NCBI RefSeq assembly: GCF_013694095.1
Contig: NZ_JACEFB010000005.1
Coordinates: 124,001 to 188,000 of the forward strand
Direction: 5' to 3'
Length of the DNA: 64,000 bases
DNA from: Thermogemmata fonticola
GTDB lineage: Bacteria > Planctomycetota > Planctomycetia > Gemmatales > Gemmataceae
Shown: in pieces, positions 35,415 to 43,899 of the stretch
How positions within the stretch are numbered: the stretch's first letter is position 1
Layout: every line of letters begins with the position of its first letter
The notes under the pieces: model-generated
The model's input: the letters and a program-made list of their open reading frames with translations, nothing else
Databases searched by the model: none
What the model was told of the DNA's origin: nothing
Translations under genes and position numbers: made by a program

Positions 35415-36362
35415 ATGTCGGCAGGCTTGCGTGTCGTGGCAGCAGGGTTATACAGCCTCGTGGTGGATGAAGGGCGGCCGCAGACACGCCATTGGGGCAT
35501 TCCGCGGGGAGGAGCAGCGGATCGCGCGGCTTGGCAACTAGGCAACGCCCTCCTCGGCAACCCTGCTAACGCTGCCGCTTTAGAAATCACACTCTCTGGC
35601 CCGACTCTGGAAGCCACCTGTCCCATCGCTCTCGCCCTCTGCGGCGCCCCTTTTGATGTCACGGTGGATGGCCAGGAATGGTCTGTGGGGATCACCCGGA
35701 CGTTGCAACCCGGTCAACGTCTGGCCATTGGCGGGGCGCAGCGCGGCGCTCGCCTCTACCTATGCGTCGCCGGCGGCCTGCTCACACCCCTACAACTGGG
35801 AAGCCGCACAATGTGGGAACCGATTCACCGCGGACAGCTCCTGCCCTGCCGCCCGGCTGTGGTCCCCCGCCGAAGGCTGCCCGATGATTTGCTGGAATCT
35901 CTCGTTCCTTCTGCCACCCCTATTTCCTTGCGCGTGCTAGACGGCCCCCAACGTTCCTTCTTCCCGGATGACGCGTTCTTCCGTCATATCTATACCGTGC
36001 AGCCTGCGAGCAACCGCATGGGGCTGCGCCTGAAGGGACCGACTCTCGCCTCCCTTCGGGAAGAGTTGCTCTCCGAGCCTGTCGCTCCAGGAGCTGTCCA
36101 AGTGACCCATGATGGCCAGCCGGTCATCCTGGGGGTCGACGGCCAAACCGTTGGGGGTTATCCCAAAATTGCTCATGTTATCCGGGCTGATCTCGACCTG
36201 CTCGGCCAACTCCGCCCCGGTGATACCGTACATTTTGTTCGTGTTAGCCTTGAAGAGGCGGAACAAGCCGGCCAAGCGCGCGACCGCTGGCTCCATCATT
36301 GGCTCGTTCGCCTTACCCATGCTGAAGGCACACCCGCCTTTCTGGACTCCAACAGCTTCTAA
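35415..36362 (+). CDS. pxpC: 5-oxoprolinase subunit C / biotin-dependent carboxyltransferase family
   Basis: The 315-aa protein belongs to the AHS2 (allophanate hydrolase subunit 2-like) family that includes PxpC and KipA. The N-terminal SLVVDEGRPQTRHWGIPRGGAAD region and the sequence RVLDGPQRSFFPDDAF are typical, as are the C-terminal VILGVDGQTVGGYPKIAHV blocks. GGGGGGCAGA precedes the ATG at 35415, and an in-frame GTG at 35403 would add four residues. In the complete complex PxpC pairs with PxpB, which is not encoded here. Confidence 0.9.
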   Translation: MSAGLRVVAAGLYSLVVDEGRPQTRHWGIPRGGAADRAAWQLGNALLGNPANAAALEITLSGPTLEATCPIALALCGAPFDVTVDGQEWSVGITRTLQPGQRLAIGGAQRGARLYLCVAGGLLTPLQLGSRTMWEPIHRGQLLPCRPAVVPRRRLPDDLLESLVPSATPISLRVLDGPQRSFFPDDAFFRHIYTVQPASNRMGLRLKGPTLASLREELLSEPVAPGAVQVTHDGQPVILGVDGQTVGGYPKIAHVIRADLDLLGQLRPGDTVHFVRVSLEEAEQAGQARDRWLHHWLVRLTHAEGTPAFLDSNSF

Positions 36363-36433
36363 ACGCCCTTTGCACCTCCCTACCTCCCCCCTGCTTTCGA
36401 TACCTGCTTAAACACCAACCCGGCGTTCCCCCT

Positions 36434-36454
36434 CGGATAGCGCCCCGGATAGCG
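36434..36454 (+). repeat. Short tandem repeat before the DUF1549 gene promoter
   Basis: CGGATAGCG occurs twice with a 12-base period, about ten bases before a candidate -35 element. The arrangement resembles a regulator binding site but has not been matched to any known factor. Confidence 0.35.
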
Positions 36455-36463
36455 ACTTTTCCG

Positions 36464-36491
36464 TTGCACGTCTCGACTAGCGTGGTACAAT
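36464..36491 (+). promoter_or_regulatory. Weak sigma-70-type promoter candidate
   Basis: TTGCAC, a 16-base spacer and TACAAT. The -10 box is good (five of six) but the -35 is weak. It would start transcription about 160 bases before the DUF1549/DUF1553 gene. Confidence 0.33.
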
Positions 36492-36657
36492 GAGATTGCG
36501 ATTGAAAGTATTCAGGATCATCCCGCCGATGATCCCCCACCCTGCGATTGTTCCCTAGCGGATCGTGGATGGTCTGGAGGCCTGCTCCCCTAGCCGTCCC
36601 GGACTGTAGAGTGACGCTTCCAACGATCTCGCCCACCCTCAAAACCATTGATTCGCC

Positions 36658-38952
36658 ATGCTGCCGATTCTTTTTGCCGTAGCCATCCAAGCCGCGCCGA
36701 CCCCTGTTATGGGTTCAGGCTTGGCAGCTCTCTTCGCCGCCGTCTCAGCGACAACCCCCCCTTTGGAACCCTCAGGTCCGACGACGGCGGGAGAGGTGTC
36801 CTTTCTGCGAGAGGTTTTACCGGTACTGACCCGTGCCGGGTGCAATGCCGGCGCCTGTCATGGGAATCTCAACGGCAAGGGTGGGTTCAAATTATCGCTC
36901 AAGGGTGAAGACCCCGCCGCCGATTATGCCGCTCTGACACGAGACCTGGGTGGACGACGGACAAATGTCCACGCCCCAGAACAAAGCTTGATCCTACTCA
37001 AAGCCACGGGAATGGTCCCCCACGAGGGAGGAATTCGATTTCCCTCTCAAAGTCCGGAATACCGGCTGCTTCACCGTTGGATTGCTAGCGGATGCCCTAG
37101 AGAAGATGCTAGCCAGGTAACCCTCCGCCGCTTGCAGGTGACGCCAACCGGGGAGCAATACATCTATCCTCCTCAGGAGAGTTTTCGCCTCCAGGTAACC
37201 GCGGAGTTCAGCGATGGCAGCCGTCAGGATGTCACTCATTTGATCGCTGCCGAGTTCACCACCTTGGGGGTGGCCCGGTTGACTCCCGCCGGAGAAGTGG
37301 TGCGTGAAGGCTACGGCACGACGGTCTTGCTGGTGCGGTATTGGAATCAGGTTCAGCCACTGCGCATCGTCTTCGTTCCCAATCGACCCCCCGTGCCAGA
37401 TGCGACCGTGGCCAGTGAACACGAGATCGACCGGCTCATTTTCCAACGCTTGCAGCGATTGCGCCTTCCTCCAGCACCTCCAGCAAGTGATGAGGTCTTT
37501 CTCCGCCGGGCTTACTTGGATGCCATCGGTGTGTTGCCTACGGTGGAAGAGACCCGTGCCTTTCTGGCCGATCCTGATCCGCACAAGCGAGAGAAACTGA
37601 TTGATCAGTTGCTGGCACGTCCAGAATTCGCGGAGCACTGGGCATTGAAGTGGGCGGATGTCCTGCGGAATGAAGAGAAAACCCTGGATCGTAAGGGGGT
37701 GGGGGTGTTCCAGCGCTGGCTCGCGACCCAGATGGCCATCGACCGGCCTCTCCCCGAAATGGCCCGCGAGTTGCTTGGCGCCACGGGGAGCACCTACGCC
37801 CACCCGCCGGCCAATTTCTGGCGTGCCATCCGCGAACCGCTGGCGCGGGCCGAATCTGTGGCCCAGGTCTTCCTCGGCCTGCGCATCGGATGTGCTCGCT
37901 GCCACAACCATCCCTTCGATCGCTGGACGATGGATGATTACTATCAGTTCGCCGCCCTTTTTGCACGGATCGACTACCGCATCCTGGAAAACAATCGTCG
38001 TGACCGCTTCGATGGACACGAATTCGTAGGCGAACAGGTGGTATTTCAGAAGCGGGAAGGAGAACTGATCCATCCGCGGACAGGCCAACCGGCCCGCCCT
38101 CGCTTGTTGGGAAGCCCTTCCCCCCTGCCGCCAGATGCCGACCGTTTGGGAGCTATCGCCCAATGGATGGCCGACCTCGACAATCCATTCTTTGCCGCCG
38201 CTCAAGTCAACCGGGTCTGGAAGCACCTGATGGGGCGCGGCCTGGTCGAGCCGAATGACGATATGAGCCTGAATAATCCTCCCAGCCACCCGGAAGTACT
38301 CGCTTGGTTGGTCGAGGATTTTCGCCGCCAGGGCGGTCGGCTCAAGCCATTGGTGCGTCGGATCATGACTAGCCGCACGTATCAGGCGGCCAGCCAGCCG
38401 GCGGAGGGGCATTCTGCCAACAGTGCCGAGGCGGAAATCTACCATGCCCAGGCCATCATACGCCCCCTGACTGCGGAAGAGTTACTGGACGCCTGTTCGC
38501 AAGTCTGTGCAGTGCCGGTGGCATTTCAGGGTTACCCCGCCGGTTTACGCGCCCAGCAATTGCCGGCGCTGCCCCTTCCCGCACGCCGGGGTGCTGACAG
38601 ACCAGCAGAACGATTCCTCAAAACCTTCGGCAAACCCGATCGCCTGTTGACCTGTGAATGCGAACGCCACACCGACCCCCATCTGTTGCAAGCCTTCCAA
38701 CTGCTCAGCGGCGACCTAATCCATCAAATGTTGACGGAACCGAATAACCGGCTCGGACAGCTCCTGCAGTCCGGACACAAGGATCAGGAGATTCTAACCG
38801 AACTCTATCTTGCCGCCCTGTGCCGCTATCCCACAGCGGAGGAACAGAAGCGTCTGCTGCGCCATGTGGGCCAGGCTTCTGACCGTCGAGCTGCTTGGGA
38901 AGATGTGCTGTGGGCGATACTCAACAGCAAGGAGTTCCTACTCCGGCGCTGA
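36658..38952 (+). CDS. DUF1549/DUF1553 domain-containing secreted protein
   Basis: The 764-aa secreted protein has the order Ig-like N-terminal region, DUF1549, DUF1553, which is common in planctomycetes. The cysteine motif GCNAGACHG lies at residues 61-69 and resembles but is not a CxxCH heme site. The Pro-rich segment PPAPPASDEVFLRRAYLDAIGVLPT begins DUF1549. RIGCARCHNHPFDRWT contains a second CxxCH. The conserved ANFWRAIREP and NPFFAAAQVNRVW mark the later domain. A DUF1501 gene follows 153 bases downstream on the same strand. Biochemical function is not established in the family. Confidence 0.85.
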   Translation: MLPILFAVAIQAAPTPVMGSGLAALFAAVSATTPPLEPSGPTTAGEVSFLREVLPVLTRAGCNAGACHGNLNGKGGFKLSLKGEDPAADYAALTRDLGGRRTNVHAPEQSLILLKATGMVPHEGGIRFPSQSPEYRLLHRWIASGCPREDASQVTLRRLQVTPTGEQYIYPPQESFRLQVTAEFSDGSRQDVTHLIAAEFTTLGVARLTPAGEVVREGYGTTVLLVRYWNQVQPLRIVFVPNRPPVPDATVASEHEIDRLIFQRLQRLRLPPAPPASDEVFLRRAYLDAIGVLPTVEETRAFLADPDPHKREKLIDQLLARPEFAEHWALKWADVLRNEEKTLDRKGVGVFQRWLATQMAIDRPLPEMARELLGATGSTYAHPPANFWRAIREPLARAESVAQVFLGLRIGCARCHNHPFDRWTMDDYYQFAALFARIDYRILENNRRDRFDGHEFVGEQVVFQKREGELIHPRTGQPARPRLLGSPSPLPPDADRLGAIAQWMADLDNPFFAAAQVNRVWKHLMGRGLVEPNDDMSLNNPPSHPEVLAWLVEDFRRQGGRLKPLVRRIMTSRTYQAASQPAEGHSANSAEAEIYHAQAIIRPLTAEELLDACSQVCAVPVAFQGYPAGLRAQQLPALPLPARRGADRPAERFLKTFGKPDRLLTCECERHTDPHLLQAFQLLSGDLIHQMLTEPNNRLGQLLQSGHKDQEILTELYLAALCRYPTAEEQKRLLRHVGQASDRRAAWEDVLWAILNSKEFLLRR

Positions 38953-39105
38953 ATCCCCACGACCGTCCTCCAGGGACCGCAAAGATGCGCGATCCGCGCG
39001 AGTCCCACCTAGGAAGCTAGTCCAGCCGAACGAGAAAATATCACGATCCGAGAGAGACAATACAAGCGGGAAAAGAAGGACAGCAGTAGCAGGAGAAGGA
39101 AAAAA

Positions 39106-40497
39106 ATGTCACCCGTCATCATGCCAGGAACATGCCGGAGCCAGGGTCGGCTGTGGAGTCGGCGAGCCGTTCTCCGCGTGGGAGGAATGGGACTGCTGGG
39201 CTTGAGCTATGCGGACATGCACGCTTGGGCCAGCACTCCCAGCGCTCGGCAAAAAGCCACCGCCCGCGGCGTCATCTTTCTGCATCAATGGGGCGGACCG
39301 GGCCACCATGAAACCTTCGATCCCAAGCCTGATGCGCCGGACAAGGTACGCGGCTGGTTTGGAGTGACAGCAACGCGTATTCCCGGCATCCGCTTCGGGG
39401 AAAGACTTCCTAAACTCGCCGCTCTCGCCGACCGGCTTACCGTCATCCGCTGCATGCAGCACCGGATGAAGAACCACAACTCCGCCGGTTACTACAGCTT
39501 GACCGGTGTCCCCCCACCCAGTGACGATATTCGCCTGCGCGACTCGTTGGACCTCTGCCCGGCATACGGGAGCCTCGTCAGCTATCTCCGCCCCGCACCG
39601 ACAGGGACGGCCACCTTTGTCGCCCTTCCCCACGTGATCGCTGATGGTTCGGTCACCCCTGGCCAACACGCCAGCTTCCTCGGCAAAGCCCACAATCCCT
39701 TGCTCATCACACGCGACCCCAATCAACCCGACTTTCAGCTTCCCGAATTGTCACTCCCCGCCAACTTGACCGTCGAACGTTTGGAACACCGCCGCAGCCT
39801 GCAACAACTCATCGACGAACAAAGCCGGCTGATCGAATACTCCCTTTTGGCCCGCGGCATCGAGGAGAACTATCAGAAGGCAGCCGCTCTGCTCCTGTCT
39901 CCTTCCTTCCGGAAAGCCTTTGATCTGTCGCAGGAACCCCGCAGTCTGCGGGAGCGTTACGGGCGCACCACCTACGGCCAGGCCTGCCTGTTGGCGCGCC
40001 GATGCATCGAGGCCGGTGCCCGGTTCGTCAATGTCTATTTTTCGCGTTCTATAGGCGGTATCGGCGGCGGATGGGACTACCACGGCAATAACGGCGAAAG
40101 CACCATCAAACGGCTGGACGAACTGCTCCCGATCACCGATCAGACTCTGTCCGCCCTAATTGAGGACTTGGAAAACCGGGGCTTGTTGGACGAGGTGCTT
40201 ATAGTCTGGGTGGGAGAGTTCGGCCGCACCCCGCGGATCAATAACAACGGAGGGCGAGATCACTGGCCGCAATGCTATAGTGCTGTCCTGGCTGGCGGTG
40301 GTATCCGCCGCGGTTATGTCCACGGAGCCAGCGACAAACTCGGTGCGTACCCCACCATGGGAGTGGTGCGCCCCGAAGACTTGGCCGCCACGATCTTCAC
40401 CGCCTTGGGCATCGATCCGGAAACAGAAATCCGCGATCGTTTGAATCGCCCCTTGCCCGTTGCCCGTGGCCAACCGGTCCGTCAGCTTTTCGCCTAA
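39106..40497 (+). CDS. DUF1501 domain-containing Tat-like secreted protein
   Basis: The 463-aa protein is a DUF1501 family member (alkaline-phosphatase/sulfatase-like fold) with a twin-arginine-type signal peptide: RR at residues 19-20 followed by AVLRVGGMGLLGLS. GVIFLHQWGGPGHHETFDPKP opens the catalytic-like core, and VWVGEFGRTPRIN and GRDHWPQCYSAVLAGGGI close it. It is paired with the DUF1549/DUF1553 gene, as is usual in planctomycetes. A GGAGAAGGAAAAAA region precedes the ATG. Substrate and exact chemistry are unknown. Confidence 0.88.
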   Translation: MSPVIMPGTCRSQGRLWSRRAVLRVGGMGLLGLSYADMHAWASTPSARQKATARGVIFLHQWGGPGHHETFDPKPDAPDKVRGWFGVTATRIPGIRFGERLPKLAALADRLTVIRCMQHRMKNHNSAGYYSLTGVPPPSDDIRLRDSLDLCPAYGSLVSYLRPAPTGTATFVALPHVIADGSVTPGQHASFLGKAHNPLLITRDPNQPDFQLPELSLPANLTVERLEHRRSLQQLIDEQSRLIEYSLLARGIEENYQKAAALLLSPSFRKAFDLSQEPRSLRERYGRTTYGQACLLARRCIEAGARFVNVYFSRSIGGIGGGWDYHGNNGESTIKRLDELLPITDQTLSALIEDLENRGLLDEVLIVWVGEFGRTPRINNNGGRDHWPQCYSAVLAGGGIRRGYVHGASDKLGAYPTMGVVRPEDLAATIFTALGIDPETEIRDRLNRPLPVARGQPVRQLFA

Positions 40498-40833
40498 GGC
40501 GGCGACGGAACCCAATAAATGCAGTCCTGCCTCGCCGAGAAATGAGGGCACTTCGATGCCAGGGGGTTTTATTCCCATTGTCTCTGAAGTGTGCCCTGCT
40601 AGCACTCAGTTTGGCAACAACCTGCCGGTTGAACGATACCTTGATCGCGCAGGACCTTGATCACGCAGGCGGACTGATAGGTTTCACGCCCCATGATTGC
40701 TAAATTATCTCTGGACAGACCCGGATCAGAACGGATTTCCATCCGGGAATCCAAACCGGCCAGGTCCGAATCTCCTGCCACGCGCCGGTAAAGGTTCCCG
40801 ACGGAATGGTCCAGGGCCGAAGGGGTAGCAGAC
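40498..40833. other. Intergenic stretch of 336 bases
   Basis: No gene was recognised between the DUF1501 gene and the histidine kinase gene. It contains the short tandem repeat at 40639-40669 described separately. No convincing terminator or promoter was seen. Confidence 0.5.
40639..40669 (+). repeat. Short imperfect tandem repeat
   Basis: CCTTGATCGCGCAGG is followed one base later by CCTTGATCACGCAGG, a 15-base unit with a 16-base period and one difference. It lies about 165 bases before the histidine kinase gene. Only two copies are present, so it may be a small slippage duplication or a factor binding site. Confidence 0.55.
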
Positions 40834-42615
40834 GTGGCCCGATTGATCGTAACCCGTGGTGTAGATGAGGGGCGCCAGTTTGAACTCGTCGATCCCGTGG
40901 TAACGGTTGGACGGCACTCCTCCAACACCGTCATATTGCATGACATCCAGGTTTCACGCCGGCATCTGGAACTGCGGGCAAACGAGGGGGGAACCCATCA
41001 CCTACGCGATTTGGGCAGCGGCAACGGCACCTGGGTGAACGGACGGTCTGTGCTGGAAGCGCTCTTGCGCAACGGGGACACCATCACTGTTGGGCAAACG
41101 GTGCTGCTGTACGTCAGCGGCGGTCCCGGCGGCGGGGGGGGCAGCGTGGAACGCACGGAACGCGTCCGCTGGGTGTCCGGTGCGCCAGTACCAGACTATC
41201 CGCCGGAGCTGATCCGCACCATCCCCGGCGAGTGGGGCAGCCGCATCTTCCGCGATCCTCAGACCGCCAGCGAGTGGGTCCGCCTGCGCTTAGCTGGTCT
41301 TTCCATGCTCTACGAGGCTGCAGAAGCTGTCAGCCATATCCTGGACCTGGACCAATTGCTCGACAAACTGCTGGAATTGGTCCTGCAAACGACCGAAGCG
41401 GATCATGGCTGCATCGTCCTGCTGGACAATGGAGGCCAGCTCGTTCCCCGCGCCGTGCGTTATCGGCCAGGAGTCCCTCAGGATCGGGAATGGACGGTCA
41501 GCCGTACCATTGTCGAACATGTTCTACGTGAAGGCAAAGGGCTGCTCATTAGCGATGTCGCAGCGGATGAACGCTTCCAGAGCGTCGATAGCCTGCACCG
41601 GCATCATGTCAGCGAAGTCATCTGCGTGCCGCTTCGGGGACGGCGCGAGACCGTCGGCGTCCTATTCGTTGATACCCAATCTTCCCTCAAGGAAGTCCTG
41701 GCGCGCGACAAAGAGGGGGGAAAGTTCCGCGAAGATCACCTGACCCTGGTCATCGCTGTAGCCCACCAGGCTGCCATTGCTGTGGAAGAAAGCCGCTATC
41801 ACCAAGCCTTGTTGCAAGCTGAACGGCTCGCTGCTATTGGACAAACCATCGCCGCTTTGTCCCACCACATCAAAAACATCATGCAGGGCATACGCTTCGG
41901 AGCTGATTTGGTTCGTACCGCCCTGAGAGACAATGACCGCGAACTCCTCCTGAAAGGCTGGCGACTGGTCGAGCGCAATCAGGAACGAATTGACCAGCTC
42001 ATTCTGGACATGCTCTCGTTTTCCAAAGAAAGGGAACCGATTCTGGAAGCTGTTAATCTCAACGCCCTTTGCGAGGACGTCCTGGAGGTGGTGCGCGGGC
42101 GTGCTCAGGAAGCACAAGTGGCACTCCATTGGCACGAGGGCAGCGGCGTGGAGCAAGTCCTGTGCGATCCGGAAGGGATTCATCGCGCCTTGCTCAACAT
42201 CGTATGCAACGCGGTGGAAGCCGTTGAGGGACGGCCTAACGGCCAAGTAGTCGTACAAACCGGTGTTGAGGGTGAAGAAGGGGAATGGGCTGTCATTCGC
42301 GTTTCGGATAATGGTCCGGGTATCCCGCCGGAGGAGCAGGAGGCCATCTTCCAGCCGTTTGTCAGCAGCAAGGGGAGCCGGGGTACAGGACTGGGACTGC
42401 CGGTTTCCCGGAAAATTTTGCGGGAGCACGGCGGTGATGTTCTCCTGCAGAGTGTGGTGGGACAGGGCAGTTGTTTCATTTTGCGACTTCCCTTGCGTTG
42501 GGCCGCTCCGGAGCCGGCCTTGGCCCCGGAGAATCCACCGGCTCCTTTGGACCCGCCGAACGTCCCACCTACCGCCCCCTCCCCGGCCTTGTCCTCGGGT
42601 CAGACCCAGCCTTGA
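40834..42615 (+). CDS. FHA-GAF histidine kinase
   Basis: The 593-aa cytosolic sensor kinase has an N-terminal FHA domain (GRHSSN at 26-31 and SRRH at 41-44). A GAF domain follows (about 165-330, with LLDKLLELVLQTTEADHGCIVLLDN). The dimerisation segment has the H-box ALSHHIKN (His344 or His345), where many kinases have SHEIKN. The ATPase domain carries NIVCNAVEAVEG, DNGPGIPPEE and GTGLGLPVSRKI. The C-terminus is Pro-rich. No response-regulator gene is adjacent, so it is an orphan kinase. The start is GTG at 40834 after GAAGGGG. FHA may bind phosphothreonine partners. Confidence 0.9.
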   Translation: MARLIVTRGVDEGRQFELVDPVVTVGRHSSNTVILHDIQVSRRHLELRANEGGTHHLRDLGSGNGTWVNGRSVLEALLRNGDTITVGQTVLLYVSGGPGGGGGSVERTERVRWVSGAPVPDYPPELIRTIPGEWGSRIFRDPQTASEWVRLRLAGLSMLYEAAEAVSHILDLDQLLDKLLELVLQTTEADHGCIVLLDNGGQLVPRAVRYRPGVPQDREWTVSRTIVEHVLREGKGLLISDVAADERFQSVDSLHRHHVSEVICVPLRGRRETVGVLFVDTQSSLKEVLARDKEGGKFREDHLTLVIAVAHQAAIAVEESRYHQALLQAERLAAIGQTIAALSHHIKNIMQGIRFGADLVRTALRDNDRELLLKGWRLVERNQERIDQLILDMLSFSKEREPILEAVNLNALCEDVLEVVRGRAQEAQVALHWHEGSGVEQVLCDPEGIHRALLNIVCNAVEAVEGRPNGQVVVQTGVEGEEGEWAVIRVSDNGPGIPPEEQEAIFQPFVSSKGSRGTGLGLPVSRKILREHGGDVLLQSVVGQGSCFILRLPLRWAAPEPALAPENPPAPLDPPNVPPTAPSPALSSGQTQP

Positions 42616-42911
42616 GCTGACAAGGAGTTGCATCTTAGGGCGACCCTCGTTGTTTCCTCTCAATTCACGCTCACGTTAGCGGAGCAATGCGGGACACCTC
42701 ACCTCAAGCCGCCCCCTTCACCTTACAGACTGCACAGACCGCAAAATTTGGCCCCTTTCGCTTCTTTACCCACGCCATTCCTTGGGAACTGAGATGCCCT
42801 CAGGAAGAACCATTTTTTCTCAAGTTTCCTCCCCGGCGGGTGGTTTGTGACGGAAGATGATGACACAGGATGCGGCGCCCGAGACGGACCTCCGGCCTTC
42901 GGCACGAGTGT

Positions 42912-43763
42912 ATGCACATGAACCGGCCATCCCTGCAGCAGCACAATTCCAACTCCGTTCATTGGGTACCTCTTCGCCGCCTCCAAGCGGGCGGATTGAT
43001 GGTACTGTCTCTGGCCTTAATGTCCGGGGCTGAACCTGCTGCTAGCTCCTCTCCCCGTTTCAGCGATGTGGTGCTGGCCCGTTCTGCTCTGGCTGCACTG
43101 GATCAGGTCCCGGAACTCCGCGGTATCAATCTTGTGGTAAGTGTAGTAGACGGGATAGCGGTGATAGGCGGGCCGGTCCCGTCGCCGGTCCATGCTCAGC
43201 GAGCGGAGCAAGCCGTTCGCGCCGTGCCAGGCATCCGTGATGTCCGCAACACGTGCTTCGTCTCTCAAGGTCCTGATCCTCTACTGCGTGCCGTGACAGA
43301 CAAAAGCTGGACGGAGCAACAGCCACGTTCCTGGGAGGTGCCCGGCGTGTGGGAGCGGCAGCCGCCGGTTTCGCCTTTCCCGCTGCATAGCGTGGCTCGC
43401 GGACCGGACACAAAAAAGACGGTGATAGCCCGTCGCCCAGCCGAAGCCCTACCGGGTGGCCAGGAAGTGCTCGGCGCACCCGTGCCGCCTCAGTCCCCTT
43501 CCGCCCTTCCAGCACGGGATGTGCCGTTGGTGGCGCCCGGCACCCTCACGGCCACAGGCCGAGATGACCCGCTGACAATAGCTCGACAACTCCTGCACTC
43601 GGAGCCACGGTTCGCTCAGTTGCACATCGAGTTTCGAGAGCAGACCCTCTGGATCAGCGGAAGCGTCCGCCGGCCCGACGATGCCTGGGAACTCGCGGCC
43701 CGATTACGGCAAATCCCTGGCGTGCATCGTGTCGTCGTGGGAAAGCTCCAGCTCACTCGATGA
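42912..43763 (+). CDS. Secreted protein with two BON domains
   Basis: The 283-aa protein has a signal-like N-terminus (LQAGGLMVLSLALMSG) and two BON-type modules. The first (about residues 50-110) contains LRGINLVVSVVDGIAVIGG. The second, at the C-terminus, contains FAQLHIEFREQTLWISGSVRRPDDAWELAARLRQIPGVHRVVVG. BON domains bind phospholipid membranes. A Pro-rich linker separates them. Alternative in-frame starts at 42870 and 42918 cannot be excluded because no good ribosome site is visible. A foldase gene follows convergently. Confidence 0.72.
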   Translation: MHMNRPSLQQHNSNSVHWVPLRRLQAGGLMVLSLALMSGAEPAASSSPRFSDVVLARSALAALDQVPELRGINLVVSVVDGIAVIGGPVPSPVHAQRAEQAVRAVPGIRDVRNTCFVSQGPDPLLRAVTDKSWTEQQPRSWEVPGVWERQPPVSPFPLHSVARGPDTKKTVIARRPAEALPGGQEVLGAPVPPQSPSALPARDVPLVAPGTLTATGRDDPLTIARQLLHSEPRFAQLHIEFREQTLWISGSVRRPDDAWELAARLRQIPGVHRVVVGKLQLTR

Positions 43764-43899
43764 CAATGTGCCATCACCTGGAGAGAACATCGGCAAGGGG
43801 TGGTCCAGCTTCAAGAGGTGGACGCCATTCTTACCAGCCGGTGATCAATGAGTCTTAACACCCTCCACGGGGAAAGGCAAGGCGATAGTGGGAGGTGAG

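Noticed and set aside
36994-38445. A 483-codon open frame on the minus strand inside the DUF1549/DUF1553 gene
   Set aside because: It is antisense to a strongly supported family gene, has no ribosome site or recognised domain, and its length is explained by GC-rich codon structure.
41662-42663. A 333-codon minus-strand frame over the histidine kinase gene
   Set aside because: It lies opposite the conserved kinase domains and shows no family motif.
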